Assembly: GCA_902806575.1 (NCBI GenBank)
Contig: CADCXD010000009.1
Span: 1,736,001 to 1,800,000, forward strand
Direction: 5' to 3'
Length of the DNA stretch: 64,000 nt
Origin: Jackrogersella multiformis
Taxonomy: Eukaryota > Ascomycota > Sordariomycetes > Xylariales > Hypoxylaceae
Shown here: positions 1 through 9,519 of the stretch, one piece after another
Layout of the letters: the number at the start of each line of letters is the position of its first letter
Numbering within the stretch: position 1 is the first letter of the stretch
The notes under the pieces: generated by a model
What the model saw: only the letters and a program-made list of their open reading frames with translations
What the model was told of the DNA's origin: nothing
Database searches by the model: none
Position numbers and translations under genes: made by a program

Positions 1-2163
1 ATAGGTAATAGATAGATGTAGCTAAAGGTGCTAGCATGTAGCATGTGGCAGGCAGAATGTAGGTAGCATGCCGAAGAGGAAGAAACGGTCGAAGAGTCCA
101 GCAACTGCCTAGGTAGTTGAGAAAGTCAAATATGGTCAGTCGTCTGAGTTGGGCATGGTAGACAGCGGCAAAGGTTTGGCTAGCAACTTGTGATCGGCAC
201 AAGCAACCTTAATGGAAGTGAACACTGACTAGCCTTCCCAGGATAAGCTGGACAAGTTAAGTTCATAGTGACCAGTGACTGAACCACGAAGACCACCTGG
301 ACAATGTTTAACCTAGAAGGTGCCCAGGCGTCAACCAATGGCAGGTAAATGTGTGAAAGAGGTGTTCGTCTGGCTGGGCAGCTGCTGGGTTACTCGAAAA
401 CGTCCATGAAACATGTTCAAGAGACACGAAAACAGGATGTGCCACCTAGGTACTGCTAGACAATAAGAACTTTGTCCCACAATCGACTTGCTTTTCCCCG
501 TCGACATTGTACATTGTTGGAGCCAAGGGACGGATGATAAATATAAGGAGAATACTCGACCGAGTCAACCTAGTATTGTCTCTAGCTAGGTACGTAGGTC
601 TAGGTACCTGGGTAGGCAAATATAAATCAGATCTTAAGTTTCAAGGATACTTATACCTATGTACCTGGTAAGTAGCTAGAGCTGGCTTCCAAGGTTGTAG
701 GATTATAAGCATTTCGAGGTGGGAAAGGTCTCCAATTATTCGTCTTATTCGAATAGGAATGGGATGGATGGTGAAGGTTCATTCGAGATCATTCGACATG
801 TGGAGATTCTCGTCAAGAGAAATGTTAAAAGTTTGATTGCCTACTGTACCTACCTCCCTAAAGGTATTGCGAGTCATTTTTATCATGTCGAGTTTGTGAG
901 ACATTGATGTGAAGTTTAATCCCAATGGAAGCTCCGAGATCCTTGCATGGATACCTTAGGTACCACTGTACATACCTACTTGTAGCCTGTAGGTATGTAA
1001 TTATAGGGGAGACATTCAGCCACCAGCTGGAGGTACAATGGTACATACCGTGGTATTAACCTCCCCCTATTTTTCGTATTACTTATTAGTGCATATCTGC
1101 TTTTGACAGCATATAATTTAGTCCAACTCTAGTCCAACTCAACTATTAACTAAGTCTTTAATTACTCATTGACGCCCCTAAGTGATAAGTCACATATTCC
1201 TCCAACTTCTCTTCTAAAACCCAAGATTGTCCTTCAGATCCAAATCTAGATCGTCCCAGTTCTCGGACATCTGGAAGTGTACCTAGGTACTTTCTTTAAC
1301 GAATCGCACAAGAAATCTGCCAAGCGAGATGTTCTTACCGGCTTCACAGGTGGTGCTTCGAAGTGAATCAAACGCATCTTGGTCGAACATCGATTCCGCC
1401 CTCCGAGCAAAAAACGAAGGCGCTGTCGGTTCAGAAGGGGGTTGGATATCCCTTCCTTGCTAATAACTCATTTTTCACTCGGCGTGAGTGTCAGACACAG
1501 AGAGACACATGTTGAAATGTTTATCTGCTTCTCGGCTCCGATGCCCGCCCGGTTTACCACACGAGGAGGATTGTTGGTGAAAGATGAAGCCTTAGGGTTT
1601 ATCTACTCGTTCAATTTAGCTAACTACCTAGGAATAATCAAGGGGATTTGATCGGCGACATGAGCTTCATAAGTGTTAGCAGCCTACGATGATATCTTCC
1701 TGATGGTACACGATAGCGAGCCGAGGTCACTACCATAGAGGCACTGGATTAAATATTTATTAACCATACTAATTTATTTGTATTTAATATATTTACGTGT
1801 ATGTATACCTTCTTCTCATCATTGTCGACATCGAGAAACGTTAGTCGATGGTAGAGTTATAAGAGCTGCATTTAGATCGACAGTGATGAATCATCGACAA
1901 CGTATTTAACCCGAGGCATTCTAGCACGTTGGGAACTTACTTCACACTTATGATTCCCAACTACCGTAAAACCAAAAGGATCATTTTCACGATCACCAAG
2001 CGCAATCCTAGAATATATTCCTGCTCCATACACAACCCTTCCCACCGTGGCCAGTATTCTTAGGCTCCTATTCGTGTTGGTACAGCACCACCCGACAATT
2101 GCAAAACGGGGAATGGAGTGATAGTATAGTACAAAAAAGGAACAACAAAAACTCAGAACCATA
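1..2163. other. Intergenic, no gene recognised
   Basis: Only short open frames without recognisable domains are present. There are scattered AGGT/ACCT and TACCTAGGTA motifs near 577-615 and 1281-1290. A strongly AT-rich stretch lies at about 1748-1800. The final 300 bases precede the dehydrogenase start and should hold its promoter, but I see no convincing core element. Confidence 0.5.
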
Positions 2164-3183
2164 ATGTCTAAGCCCTGGATCCTAGTCTCCCCAGCCAGTC
2201 GTGGGATCGGGCACGCCTTAACGCGGCACCTCCTACGGACAACAACCGCGCCCATACTCGCGACAGCACGGTCCGATATCTCCGGTGTGCGAGCATCTAT
2301 TCTAGACTCACTCTTCTCGCCCTCCCCTCCCAATGCCTCTCCATCTCCCCCAGAGCCCTCGGTATCAAAAAGACTGCACGTCGTCCAGGTAGACGTAACG
2401 CAAGAGCCGACCCTCAAATCCGCGTCCGAGCACGCCACCTCGCTTTTCCCGCCAGCGACGCACCACCTGCACCTCGCGTTCGCGCTACCAGGAATCCTGC
2501 ACCCGGAGAAGAGCCCGCGGGACGTGGAATACGCCGACGCGCTGCGCACGCTGCAGGTCAACGTCCTGGGCCCGCTCATGCTGATGAAATGGTTCGGCGA
2601 CTTTCTGCCGCGGAAGAGTACCGATATCTTCTCGATCCCGCTTTTTTGCTCTTCTTCTGCTTCCTCCGCCACCACCACATCCTCCTCCTCTTCTTCCCCC
2701 ATTCCCCCCATGTCCAAGTCCAAGTCCAGCTCCAGCTCCAGCTCAGACGCCTCGAGCCAGCAAAGCATCCATGAAAATCCAAGCAGCGACCTCGACGACG
2801 CCGCCTTGAACGCCTCAACCCAGCTCCCGGCCACGCCGCGCGCGACCTTCGTCAGCGCCTCGGCGCGCGTGGGGTCGACGAGCGACAACCGGCTGGGGGG
2901 GTGGTACACGTACCGGGCGTCGAAGAGCGCGGTCAACAGCCTGACCAAGACCTTCGACCTGCACCTGCGCGCGCGCGCCGGCGCCAACGCCGCCGCCCTC
3001 GCCTACCACCCCGGCACCGTGCGCACGGGCCTCAGCCGCGCGTTCTGGGCCGGCGTGCCCGCGGGCCGGCTGTTCAGCCCCGAGGACGCGGCTAGCCGCT
3101 TGGTGCTGGTCGTGCGCATGAGGGCGGGGGCCGAGCATAGGGGCCGGTGCTGGGATTGGCGGGGTGACGAGGTTTTGCCGTGA
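2164..3183 (+). CDS. Short-chain dehydrogenase/reductase with serine-rich insert
   Basis: A predicted NAD(P)-dependent oxidoreductase of the classical SDR type, probably cytosolic; the substrate is unknown. The N-terminus carries the Rossmann nucleotide-binding turn SPASRGIG (residues 9-16), a variant of TGxxxGIG. Further on are the NVLGP segment, the SASARVG strand with the catalytic serine (about residue 231), the catalytic pair Y250-xxx-K254 in YRASK, and YHPGTVRTGL after it. The C-terminus ends in GRCWDWRGDEVLP. At 339 aa it is longer than the usual 250-280. The extra length is a serine/proline-rich block at about residues 154-225, between the NVLGP helix and the catalytic-serine strand. 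It is encoded by simple TCC/TCT repeats. A 129-nt in-frame intron at 2618-2746 would remove most of it and cannot be excluded, although I see no good branch point. The gene is convergent with CHS5. Confidence 0.85.
   Translation: MSKPWILVSPASRGIGHALTRHLLRTTTAPILATARSDISGVRASILDSLFSPSPPNASPSPPEPSVSKRLHVVQVDVTQEPTLKSASEHATSLFPPATHHLHLAFALPGILHPEKSPRDVEYADALRTLQVNVLGPLMLMKWFGDFLPRKSTDIFSIPLFCSSSASSATTTSSSSSSPIPPMSKSKSSSSSSSDASSQQSIHENPSSDLDDAALNASTQLPATPRATFVSASARVGSTSDNRLGGWYTYRASKSAVNSLTKTFDLHLRARAGANAAALAYHPGTVRTGLSRAFWAGVPAGRLFSPEDAASRLVLVVRMRAGAEHRGRCWDWRGDEVLP
2628..2838 (+). repeat. Serine-codon simple repeat inside the SDR gene
   Basis: A low-complexity TCC/TCT/AGC tract encodes mainly Ser, Pro, Lys and Asp within the dehydrogenase. 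The opposite strand is open too and reads as Glu/Asp/Leu runs, which creates a large spurious antisense frame. Confidence 0.7.
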
Positions 3184-3964
3184 GTTGAGTTGGTGTTGGT
3201 GTGTGGGAGGGGGGTGAGTTTATGCTGGAACGTTGGTTCTGAGGAGAAAATATCGTAGTTGGAGATGAGGTCCACTCATGTTCGATTCGAGATGCTTACT
3301 CCCTAACTACCTAGATAGACTGGTTGGCTGTAATGGCGGAGCTTAGCTATATAATGGGGGGCAAGCTATATGTTCCCGAGATGTTGCGTACCTACGACTA
3401 TTTAGTTATGCACTGTGTTATATCAAAGAGGGGATAGCCAAAGGGTCAGACTAGGGATATACCTGACATGCCCATCTTACAAACCCATGAACTCCTAAGT
3501 TAAAGCTCTCGTTGAACTGGGTAGAAGTTCGTGCCGTTCATATCAAGTGTCATACCGCTTTCTCTATTTACATAGTGAAGAAGATAAAACAGAAGGAATC
3601 GGTAGGAATCAGATAAGATTAACTAGCCCCTGACTACCACTCTATAGCAAAGGAGGGGGCCTTCAATCGGCAAATATACCTGGTCCTATGCTCACTCCCT
3701 CAGTGTTGTACAACGACCTGCTTTACGCTCCCAAGCAGGACCAAGTGTTAAACCAAGTGCTCTTCCAAGCCAATCATAAATTAGCAATTCTACAAGGATA
3801 AACGCAACATCAAGTTACCAAGCAATACTTCTCTGCATTTCTACTGTACACAGGTATATTAATATTCAAGACGACAACGGCCATCTCCGTCACCTGGCTG
3901 GGTATTTTTGAAAACCCCCTGGAAAACTCCATGCTAATGGAAACTCTCAAGCCATCGAATGTGC
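3184..3964. other. Convergent intergenic region
   Basis: Lies between the stop codons of the dehydrogenase (+) and CHS5 (-), so it should hold both 3' UTRs and poly(A) sites. I see no gene in it. Confidence 0.5.
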
Positions 3965-5275
3965 CTACAACGCTACATCTTGGAAGGACGCCCCGTCCCC
4001 TGGAGAAGGCTCGGGCCCCTTCTCTGAATTGCTTTCCAGGCTCGCTTCCTCGGCGGTGGCATGATCCGGGGACGACGGTTGACCGCCGGGCCGTAAAGCG
4101 ACTTTCTGTGTATTCTTGTCCTCGAGTCTCACTTTCTGTTCATCTGCAGCCTTTGCCTTCTCCTCATGTCCTGTCTCCTCTTCAGCATCGTCCTCCTCGC
4201 TGCTCTCCTCGCTGCTCTCATCCTTCTTTGCCTCAGCTTCTTTATTATCCTCAGCGTGGGCTGGGGTCTGCGGAAGATCCTTCTGACTCTGCTGTACTGG
4301 CGTGGGAGGCGACGCCACGGTTCTCTGCGTTTCATCGCTACCAGGAGCACTAGGTCTCGGCGCATCCAGGTAAAATTTGGTAACGCCTAGGATGCGGCCA
4401 TTCTTTTCACAGGCATCAACCCACTCAGGTCGCACGACAGGGATATTCATCTCGACGGCCTTCTCCCAGGGCACGCCGCGACCCTCAGTGGTGACAAAGT
4501 GCGTGGTATCGATGCGCACGCCATCGACGATCTTAGCGCCGATGCGCTCGACGGCCTTAGTGAGCTCCTCGCGCATGGGCGACGGTAGAATACCGGTAGT
4601 GATGGTGACGCCGCTCAGGTCGGTCATCTTGTGAGTACGAACGACAACTTGCTTACTGGATAAGGTGCCAGCGGTGGTGCGGAGGACGAGGTGAAAGGAG
4701 TACTCGGTGTCGACAGCGAGACCGCTGATCTTGGTGCTGTGCATGTGCAAGGGCCGAGGGATGTTACCAGCCTTCTGGCCATTGCGGTAGAGAGATAGAG
4801 ATATGAGGTCGGCGGTGGCGAGCTCGATTGGGTCCCACTCGAGGACTACTGAGGTCTGGGTGGCATTGCGACAGCGGAGTACGGGGGTGCTAGGCTGAGA
4901 GGCGCCGAAGGAGGAGAAGATCTGGTCTTGGAGGGCTGAGAACCGTGCGTCTGCTTTGGCTTCGGACTCGTTGTTGCGGGCAACAGTGATGTCGACTATA
5001 GAGCCGGAAATGATGTTCGGGGGCAATAGAATTGAAGGAAATTCGATCTAGATATGTTAGTTAGATGTTTTTCTGGCTAATTGACTACTATCAAGTGTTG
5101 AATAACTCTTGAGCATCTTGAGCTTATGCGATGGGATTGCGACAACTTTCTCAGGCACTCGACAATAAGGAGTTGGGAGCTAGGGCTAAACCAAACAACA
5201 TACCAAGCGTTTATCGGGTGTTAATAAAACCGTCACGCCGGCATCGACCTTGCCAACGGTGAGTGAGACTAGCAT
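3965..5275 (-). CDS. CHS5: Chs5-like exomer scaffold (FN3-BRCT)
   Basis: Chs5 is the core of the exomer complex, which carries selected membrane proteins such as chitin synthase Chs3 from the trans-Golgi to the cell surface. The model has exon 1 at 5275-5204 (24 codons starting MLVSLTVGKVDAG) and exon 2 at 5047-3965, with a 156-nt intron. The donor is GTATGT and the acceptor is preceded by CTAAC; the junction is in phase 0. The protein has 384 aa. Its order is an N-terminal Chs5 dimerisation segment including LLPPNIISGSIVDITVARNN, an FN3 domain (about 77-162, with LEWDPI), a BRCT domain (about 165-253, with the conserved tryptophan in RPEWVDAC), and a Glu/Lys-rich acidic tail. Yeast Chs5 is longer (671 aa), and the excess there is low-complexity tail. 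The FN3-BRCT order after this N-terminus is diagnostic. Confidence 0.93.
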
Positions 5276-5760
5276 TGTCACTAGGGACGGCGGGATTAGA
5301 AATGAATCGAGATGCTGGAAGCCGACGATGAGATGGTTGTTGTAAGTTGATAATGGTATAAGTTTAAAAATGGATTTGTACATCTGTACCTATCATAAAA
5401 TAAATTTGGGTCCGCGATTTCGCGTCTCAGGAAACTCTCCCACGTGTCAAATCCATATCGTATGTAGGAAATAACACCCCGCAAACTAGGTACCTACCTA
5501 CATTAGGTAGGTAAGCAGCTAAGTAACTACCCACCTAGCAGCTGCCTTGTATAACTCTATCAATGAGCCCGTATGTGTATGTATATCTTTATGAGTGGTA
5601 CACGAATTCACATAGACAGGTATACATTCAATATCATTATATTGTACCTAATACGGCTTATCTACCTACCTAGGTAGCCTACATATGTACTTAGGTAGGT
5701 AGTAGGTATCATTGTGGATCTCATTCCCCTGCTTGTTATCCCCTTTTCCCTTCATCCCTC
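5276..5760. promoter_or_regulatory. CHS5 upstream region with a palindromic-motif cluster
   Basis: Carries the presumed CHS5 promoter and the 3' end of the next minus-strand gene. At 5488-5515 and 5660-5712 it holds clusters of ACCT units facing AGGT units (for example TACCTACCTAGGTAG), able to fold back on themselves. Confidence 0.5.
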
Positions 5761-6522
5761 CTAATTCTTCTTCTTATAATATTTATTGCGATAGAATCTA
5801 TTCATCTTGTGGACATAATTGCCGTTTATGTCTCGCGCAAGCCACATTTCGATCCCAGAAACTATCAACTTAGCTTGCTCTAAGAGGACGGCAAACTCGT
5901 TATTGCAAGTGGCCTTGGGGTCCCCGATAGATATCCTCACAGTCCCATACAATCTCGCAATTGTGCTAGAGTCGTCTGCTACTATTCTTCTGCCTTCTCG
6001 ATCATATCCGTGAGCTGCTAATGCGTCGCGAAATGCATGCCGAAACCTCTTAGCCGCAACTCTGCACGGAAAAGGAGAGGCCAAAGGGGGGGTAAAGACC
6101 TTATACCACAGAGGCTCCTTCTTCTTGGCGATGTATATATCCAGGATCGACCTCGCGAACGGGTGCTCGAATCTATCGAGGTACTTCATCGAAGACGCAT
6201 CGAAGCAGTGATCCTCGGAATACATAGTGTTTAGTTTGAACGGGTTATTCCCTAACTTCAAATCTTGCGCCTTTATAAAGCGTAGAGCGTGAGGGAACGA
6301 AATATGGTGCTCCCTGCATACTGCCTTGACATGGTCACCCGGTTGAATTTCGTCTCCGGGTCCATCACCGTTTTTTTCGTTGGTGACGTTGCGCAGGGCG
6401 AAATTTTGTTGAAATTCGTCGTATTCTCTTGAGGTGCGATTGGCATTTATACATCGTCGAAAGGTAAGAAGGTGACGCGCATATTGTGGTCTTGGGGGTC
6501 GGCGAAGGAGCAAGCTTGACAT
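5761..6522 (-). CDS. Unknown protein, possibly mitochondrial
   Basis: A single-exon frame of 253 aa that I do not recognise. I chose the ATG at 6522. The open frame extends upstream to 6597, but only a TTG codon opens that extension. From this start the N-terminus reads MSSLLLRRPPRPQYARHLL, rich in Arg and Leu and free of acidic residues for about 30 residues, as expected of a mitochondrial targeting peptide. The middle is mixed polar. The C-terminus is basic (YRNKYYKKKN) and follows an amphipathic stretch with EMWLARDINGNYVHKM. No membrane segment or known motif is seen. It is divergent from eIF1A. The balanced composition over the whole frame supports coding, and function is not inferred. 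Confidence 0.6.
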   Translation of the reverse strand: MSSLLLRRPPRPQYARHLLTFRRCINANRTSREYDEFQQNFALRNVTNEKNGDGPGDEIQPGDHVKAVCREHHISFPHALRFIKAQDLKLGNNPFKLNTMYSEDHCFDASSMKYLDRFEHPFARSILDIYIAKKKEPLWYKVFTPPLASPFPCRVAAKRFRHAFRDALAAHGYDREGRRIVADDSSTIARLYGTVRISIGDPKATCNNEFAVLLEQAKLIVSGIEMWLARDINGNYVHKMNRFYRNKYYKKKN

Positions 6523-7229
6523 GATCTGCCTAGGCCGGTCCCGTCTGACTGATGAGTTGTCAGACAACTCATAATTCCGATTGAACTGAGTAGGCAAAGC
6601 AGAAAAGGAAGAGGAGGTATTTGGAAAGGGTCTCGGATGTGGTATTTTAGGGACGTACCTATATAGAATAGGTAGCGTTCACCTGTAGGTGAATTTCGCT
6701 GCAAATTTGGTGGTTCAGCCTTTGGCGGTTCAGCCTTGGGGGGAAATTCTAAGCTCAACCTTGCCCAGTCCTGAGAGACTGATCTGCCCTAGCACGGCAG
6801 GTACTTAGGTACAGGGCTTACTCCAGTAGGTACCTAGGTAGTCTAAGACGTATCCGGATGGCCAATTAAAACCCTCATCATCCATGGATCTAGGTTAGCG
6901 CTTAGAATAGTGCACAGCCCCACTACAGTATGTGCCACCAAGGCTATCTCCGAAACAGCAAAACAGTGCACTAAAAAGTAACAGCCACAAAGAAGCCGCC
7001 GCCGCCCCCCGCTATTGCTCACTTTCTGAACAGGTTCGTTATTATTTAAATGCCCCTCTTCACCACGCATTTTCCTTACCCTTGACAACAATAGTTGACA
7101 TAACAATCAACAAACTACAAACCTTCTCGAACACTTTGGCGAAGATAATCGCCTATACTCCCACAGAAATTTTTCAAATATCATATACGATTCCACTTCT
7201 ACAATCTAAGAATCTAATTCTCCGCCAAA
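6523..7229. promoter_or_regulatory. Divergent promoter region, unknown gene / eIF1A
   Basis: Lies between the start of the minus-strand unknown gene and the plus-strand eIF1A gene, so it should serve both. A TACCTAGGTA cluster sits at 6800-6842. The part next to eIF1A (about 7060-7229) is rich in C, T and A, as in leaders of strongly expressed fungal genes, and ends in a good start context (CCGCCAAAATGCC). Confidence 0.5.
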
Positions 7230-8143
7230 ATGCCTAAGAACAAGGGAAAAGTACGTACAAAATTCCAGTGTTGACCCCGCCATATATTCTAATTCCTCAT
7301 TCCCCCTACCTTTGTGTGTGATCGGCTCGTGAAATTTGGCCCTGTGGGAAGGCGGCAATCTACTAGGAGATCAGCTTCCTACTGGACGTTGTCAGCACTC
7401 TTTTGTGGGGGGTGCAATATACAATAGTACCACCGCGTCGAGGAAGAATGGCAAATCAGGCCATTTCATGAGCCGATCACGGCTTCACCATCCACACCTA
7501 CCATCCTATCTACACTATCATACATCATTATCATGGACAGTTAGCTAACACTTTCTCAAAATAGGGTGGTAAGAATCGTCGTCGTGGAAAGAACGAGAAC
7601 GACAACGAGAAGAGAGAATTGACCTTCAAGGAGGATGGACAAGGTACGTCGCATAGTCGCCAACATTTCCTCATCCCAAACATACGTCCATACGAATCTA
7701 TATCTCTATATTCACTACAGACAAATAGACAAGAAACCCATAAGCTAACACAAATCTATGTAGAGTACGCCCAGGTAGTCAAGATGCTCGGCAACGGTCG
7801 ACTCGAGGCCCAGTGCTTCGATGGCGCAAAGCGACTAGCACACATCCGAGGCAAGCTGCGCAAGAAGGTCTGGATTAACAACGGCGACATAATTCTACTC
7901 TCTCTACGCGATTACCAAGACGAGAAGGGTGACGTCATTCTAAAGTACTCAGCCGATGAGGCCCGTTCGCTCAAGGCCTATGGCGAGTTGCCAGAAAGCG
8001 CCAAGATCAATGAGACTGATACCTACGGCCCCAACGACGAGGGCGACTGCGGCTTCGAATTCGACGAAGATCGCGACTCCGAGTCAGACGGCGACGCTGC
8101 CGGCCCTGGTGGTGCTAAAGAAGTCGATATCGATGACATCTAG
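7230..8143 (+). CDS. TIF11: Translation initiation factor eIF1A
   Basis: eIF1A binds the 40S A-site region and, with eIF1, promotes scanning and start-codon selection. The model has three exons: 7230-7250 (MPKNKGK), 7565-7643 and 7764-8143. Introns are 314 and 120 nt with GTACGT donors, and CTAAC precedes both acceptors. The protein has 159 aa, close to the 144-153 aa of other eIF1A. It shows a basic N-terminal tail ([13 protein letters not shown]), the OB-fold (about residues 25-105, with [34 protein letters not shown] and DVILKY), and an acidic C-tail ending in DIDDI, the conserved eIF5B-contact terminus. A 7-codon first exon followed by a long intron is notable, since such introns sometimes carry expression elements. 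Confidence 0.96.
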
Positions 8144-8819
8144 TTTCCCTTTGCCTTCAAAGGAAAACAGGGAGGCATCGCTCACCTGGTCACTCGGCTC
8201 TATCATTGCACCTATAACACAACACCATATGATGACCAACCGACCACGGGAAAAACCTGTCTTCTCTCTCAAACCCGGATCTCACATCCCGCCTTCTATC
8301 TACAGTTATCCGGGTTCCACGACAGTCGGGCGATGCTGCTTTGGCAAGCAAGCGGCGGGGAATACGGTGGGAGAGACGTCGTAGCCCTTTGCCGTTTGGC
8401 GACTTAGATAGCACTTCATTTAAAAATTTGACGATTTTCCTGGCATGACGAAGAAATGAAAAGACTTGGGGAGGAAGCGAGGACATGATCGTATTGTAAT
8501 GATACGCCCTCCATCACGAACAATGGACTTTTTTCTATAAGCACCTAGTCTATTGATTATGGTTCTCAATACACATGCCTCTTTTCTCAGCATGCCTACA
8601 TGACCTAAACGCATATCCAAACACTTGATAATTCAGTCCTCATCTGTGACATCCACTGACACGTTGATATACGGATATACGTAGTACTTTGATTCAACTC
8701 AATCCGTCTTTTCATAAAAATTTAATAATTGATTCATTGCCAGTTCTCTAACTCTCTTTCTAATCCAAAACCACACCAAGCTTCCGGCTCCGAGTTCCAA
8801 TGATGCCTTATTTGTTGAT

Positions 8820-8877
8820 CAGTCCTAGTCCTAGTCCTACCAGTCCAGACCGGATCAGACCAGACCTGACCTGACCT
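8820..8877. repeat. Short tandem AGTCCT / GACCT repeats
   Basis: Three AGTCCT-like units are followed by degenerate CAGACC/GACCT units. It is a simple-sequence tract with no coding evidence. Confidence 0.6.
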
Positions 8878-9005
8878 TGTCTCTGGTTGGCTGATCCGAC
8901 GAATGCTCGAGCCCCATAATCTATATTTCCTTCATTCTGCGTTTGTTCGGGGGTCTCCGGAACATCAGCGGCAGGCCCTAGCCCTAGCCTCACAATAATC
9001 AGTAT

Positions 9006-9056
9006 CTCCGTTTCCGTTTCCGTCTCGCGCGCGCGCTTCTTTCTTGCTTGCTTGCT
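9006..9056. repeat. Compound microsatellite (TTCCG, CG, CTTG)
   Basis: Consecutive short runs of TTCCG-type, CG dinucleotide and CTTG units lie in the region downstream of WASP. Confidence 0.6.
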
Positions 9057-9519
9057 GCTCCTACTTTGTCGACGACTCTCGGCCTCGTCGGGTGTGGGAA
9101 GTGTGAGGCGAGTGACAGAACAAACAGACAAACAGACCTGCTCTGCCTCGGCGAGGCGCAATAGTCGGCCGTGGGACAGAAAGATGGCAGCATGCATTGC
9201 CGTGCCATCTCCGAACCGGTTTGCGCTGTTGACAATAGTGGTACATGTATAAAATAAAATAATCCTCCAAGGCTTTGCTTGAAATGGGGGGGGTTAATTG
9301 GTTGGGTCGGTTCAGTTCTCGTGCCAACCCGTTCGAGATAACTACTTCGTGAAGTTCCGATGTGCTTGGGATCTTCATCTCCTGAATTTGTCCCATTGTA
9401 TTTAGCCAAGTAGACGCCTGTAACGTATTTCTACTCCGACGGACTCGGGGTCCATACTCATATCTCACCTCCCGGCTAATATGGCCACTCCGCTACCCAT
9501 GAATGTTGCGAATGCGGCT

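Larger units (their letters stand above)
8144..9519. other. Convergent intergenic region, eIF1A / WASP
   Basis: Holds the 3' ends of eIF1A (+) and WASP (-). No gene is supported. It contains short tandem repeats: AGTCCT-type units at 8820-8877, and TTCCG plus CG and CTTG units at 9006-9056. Confidence 0.5.

Noticed and set aside
1872..2987. 371-aa minus-strand open frame
   Set aside because: It is the antisense of the dehydrogenase. Its Glu/Asp/Leu runs come from the serine-codon repeat, and the plus strand has a complete SDR fold.
5761..6597. Longer 278-aa version of the unknown minus-strand protein
   Set aside because: The extra 25 codons begin at a TTG; the first ATG is at 6522 and gives a plausible targeting peptide.
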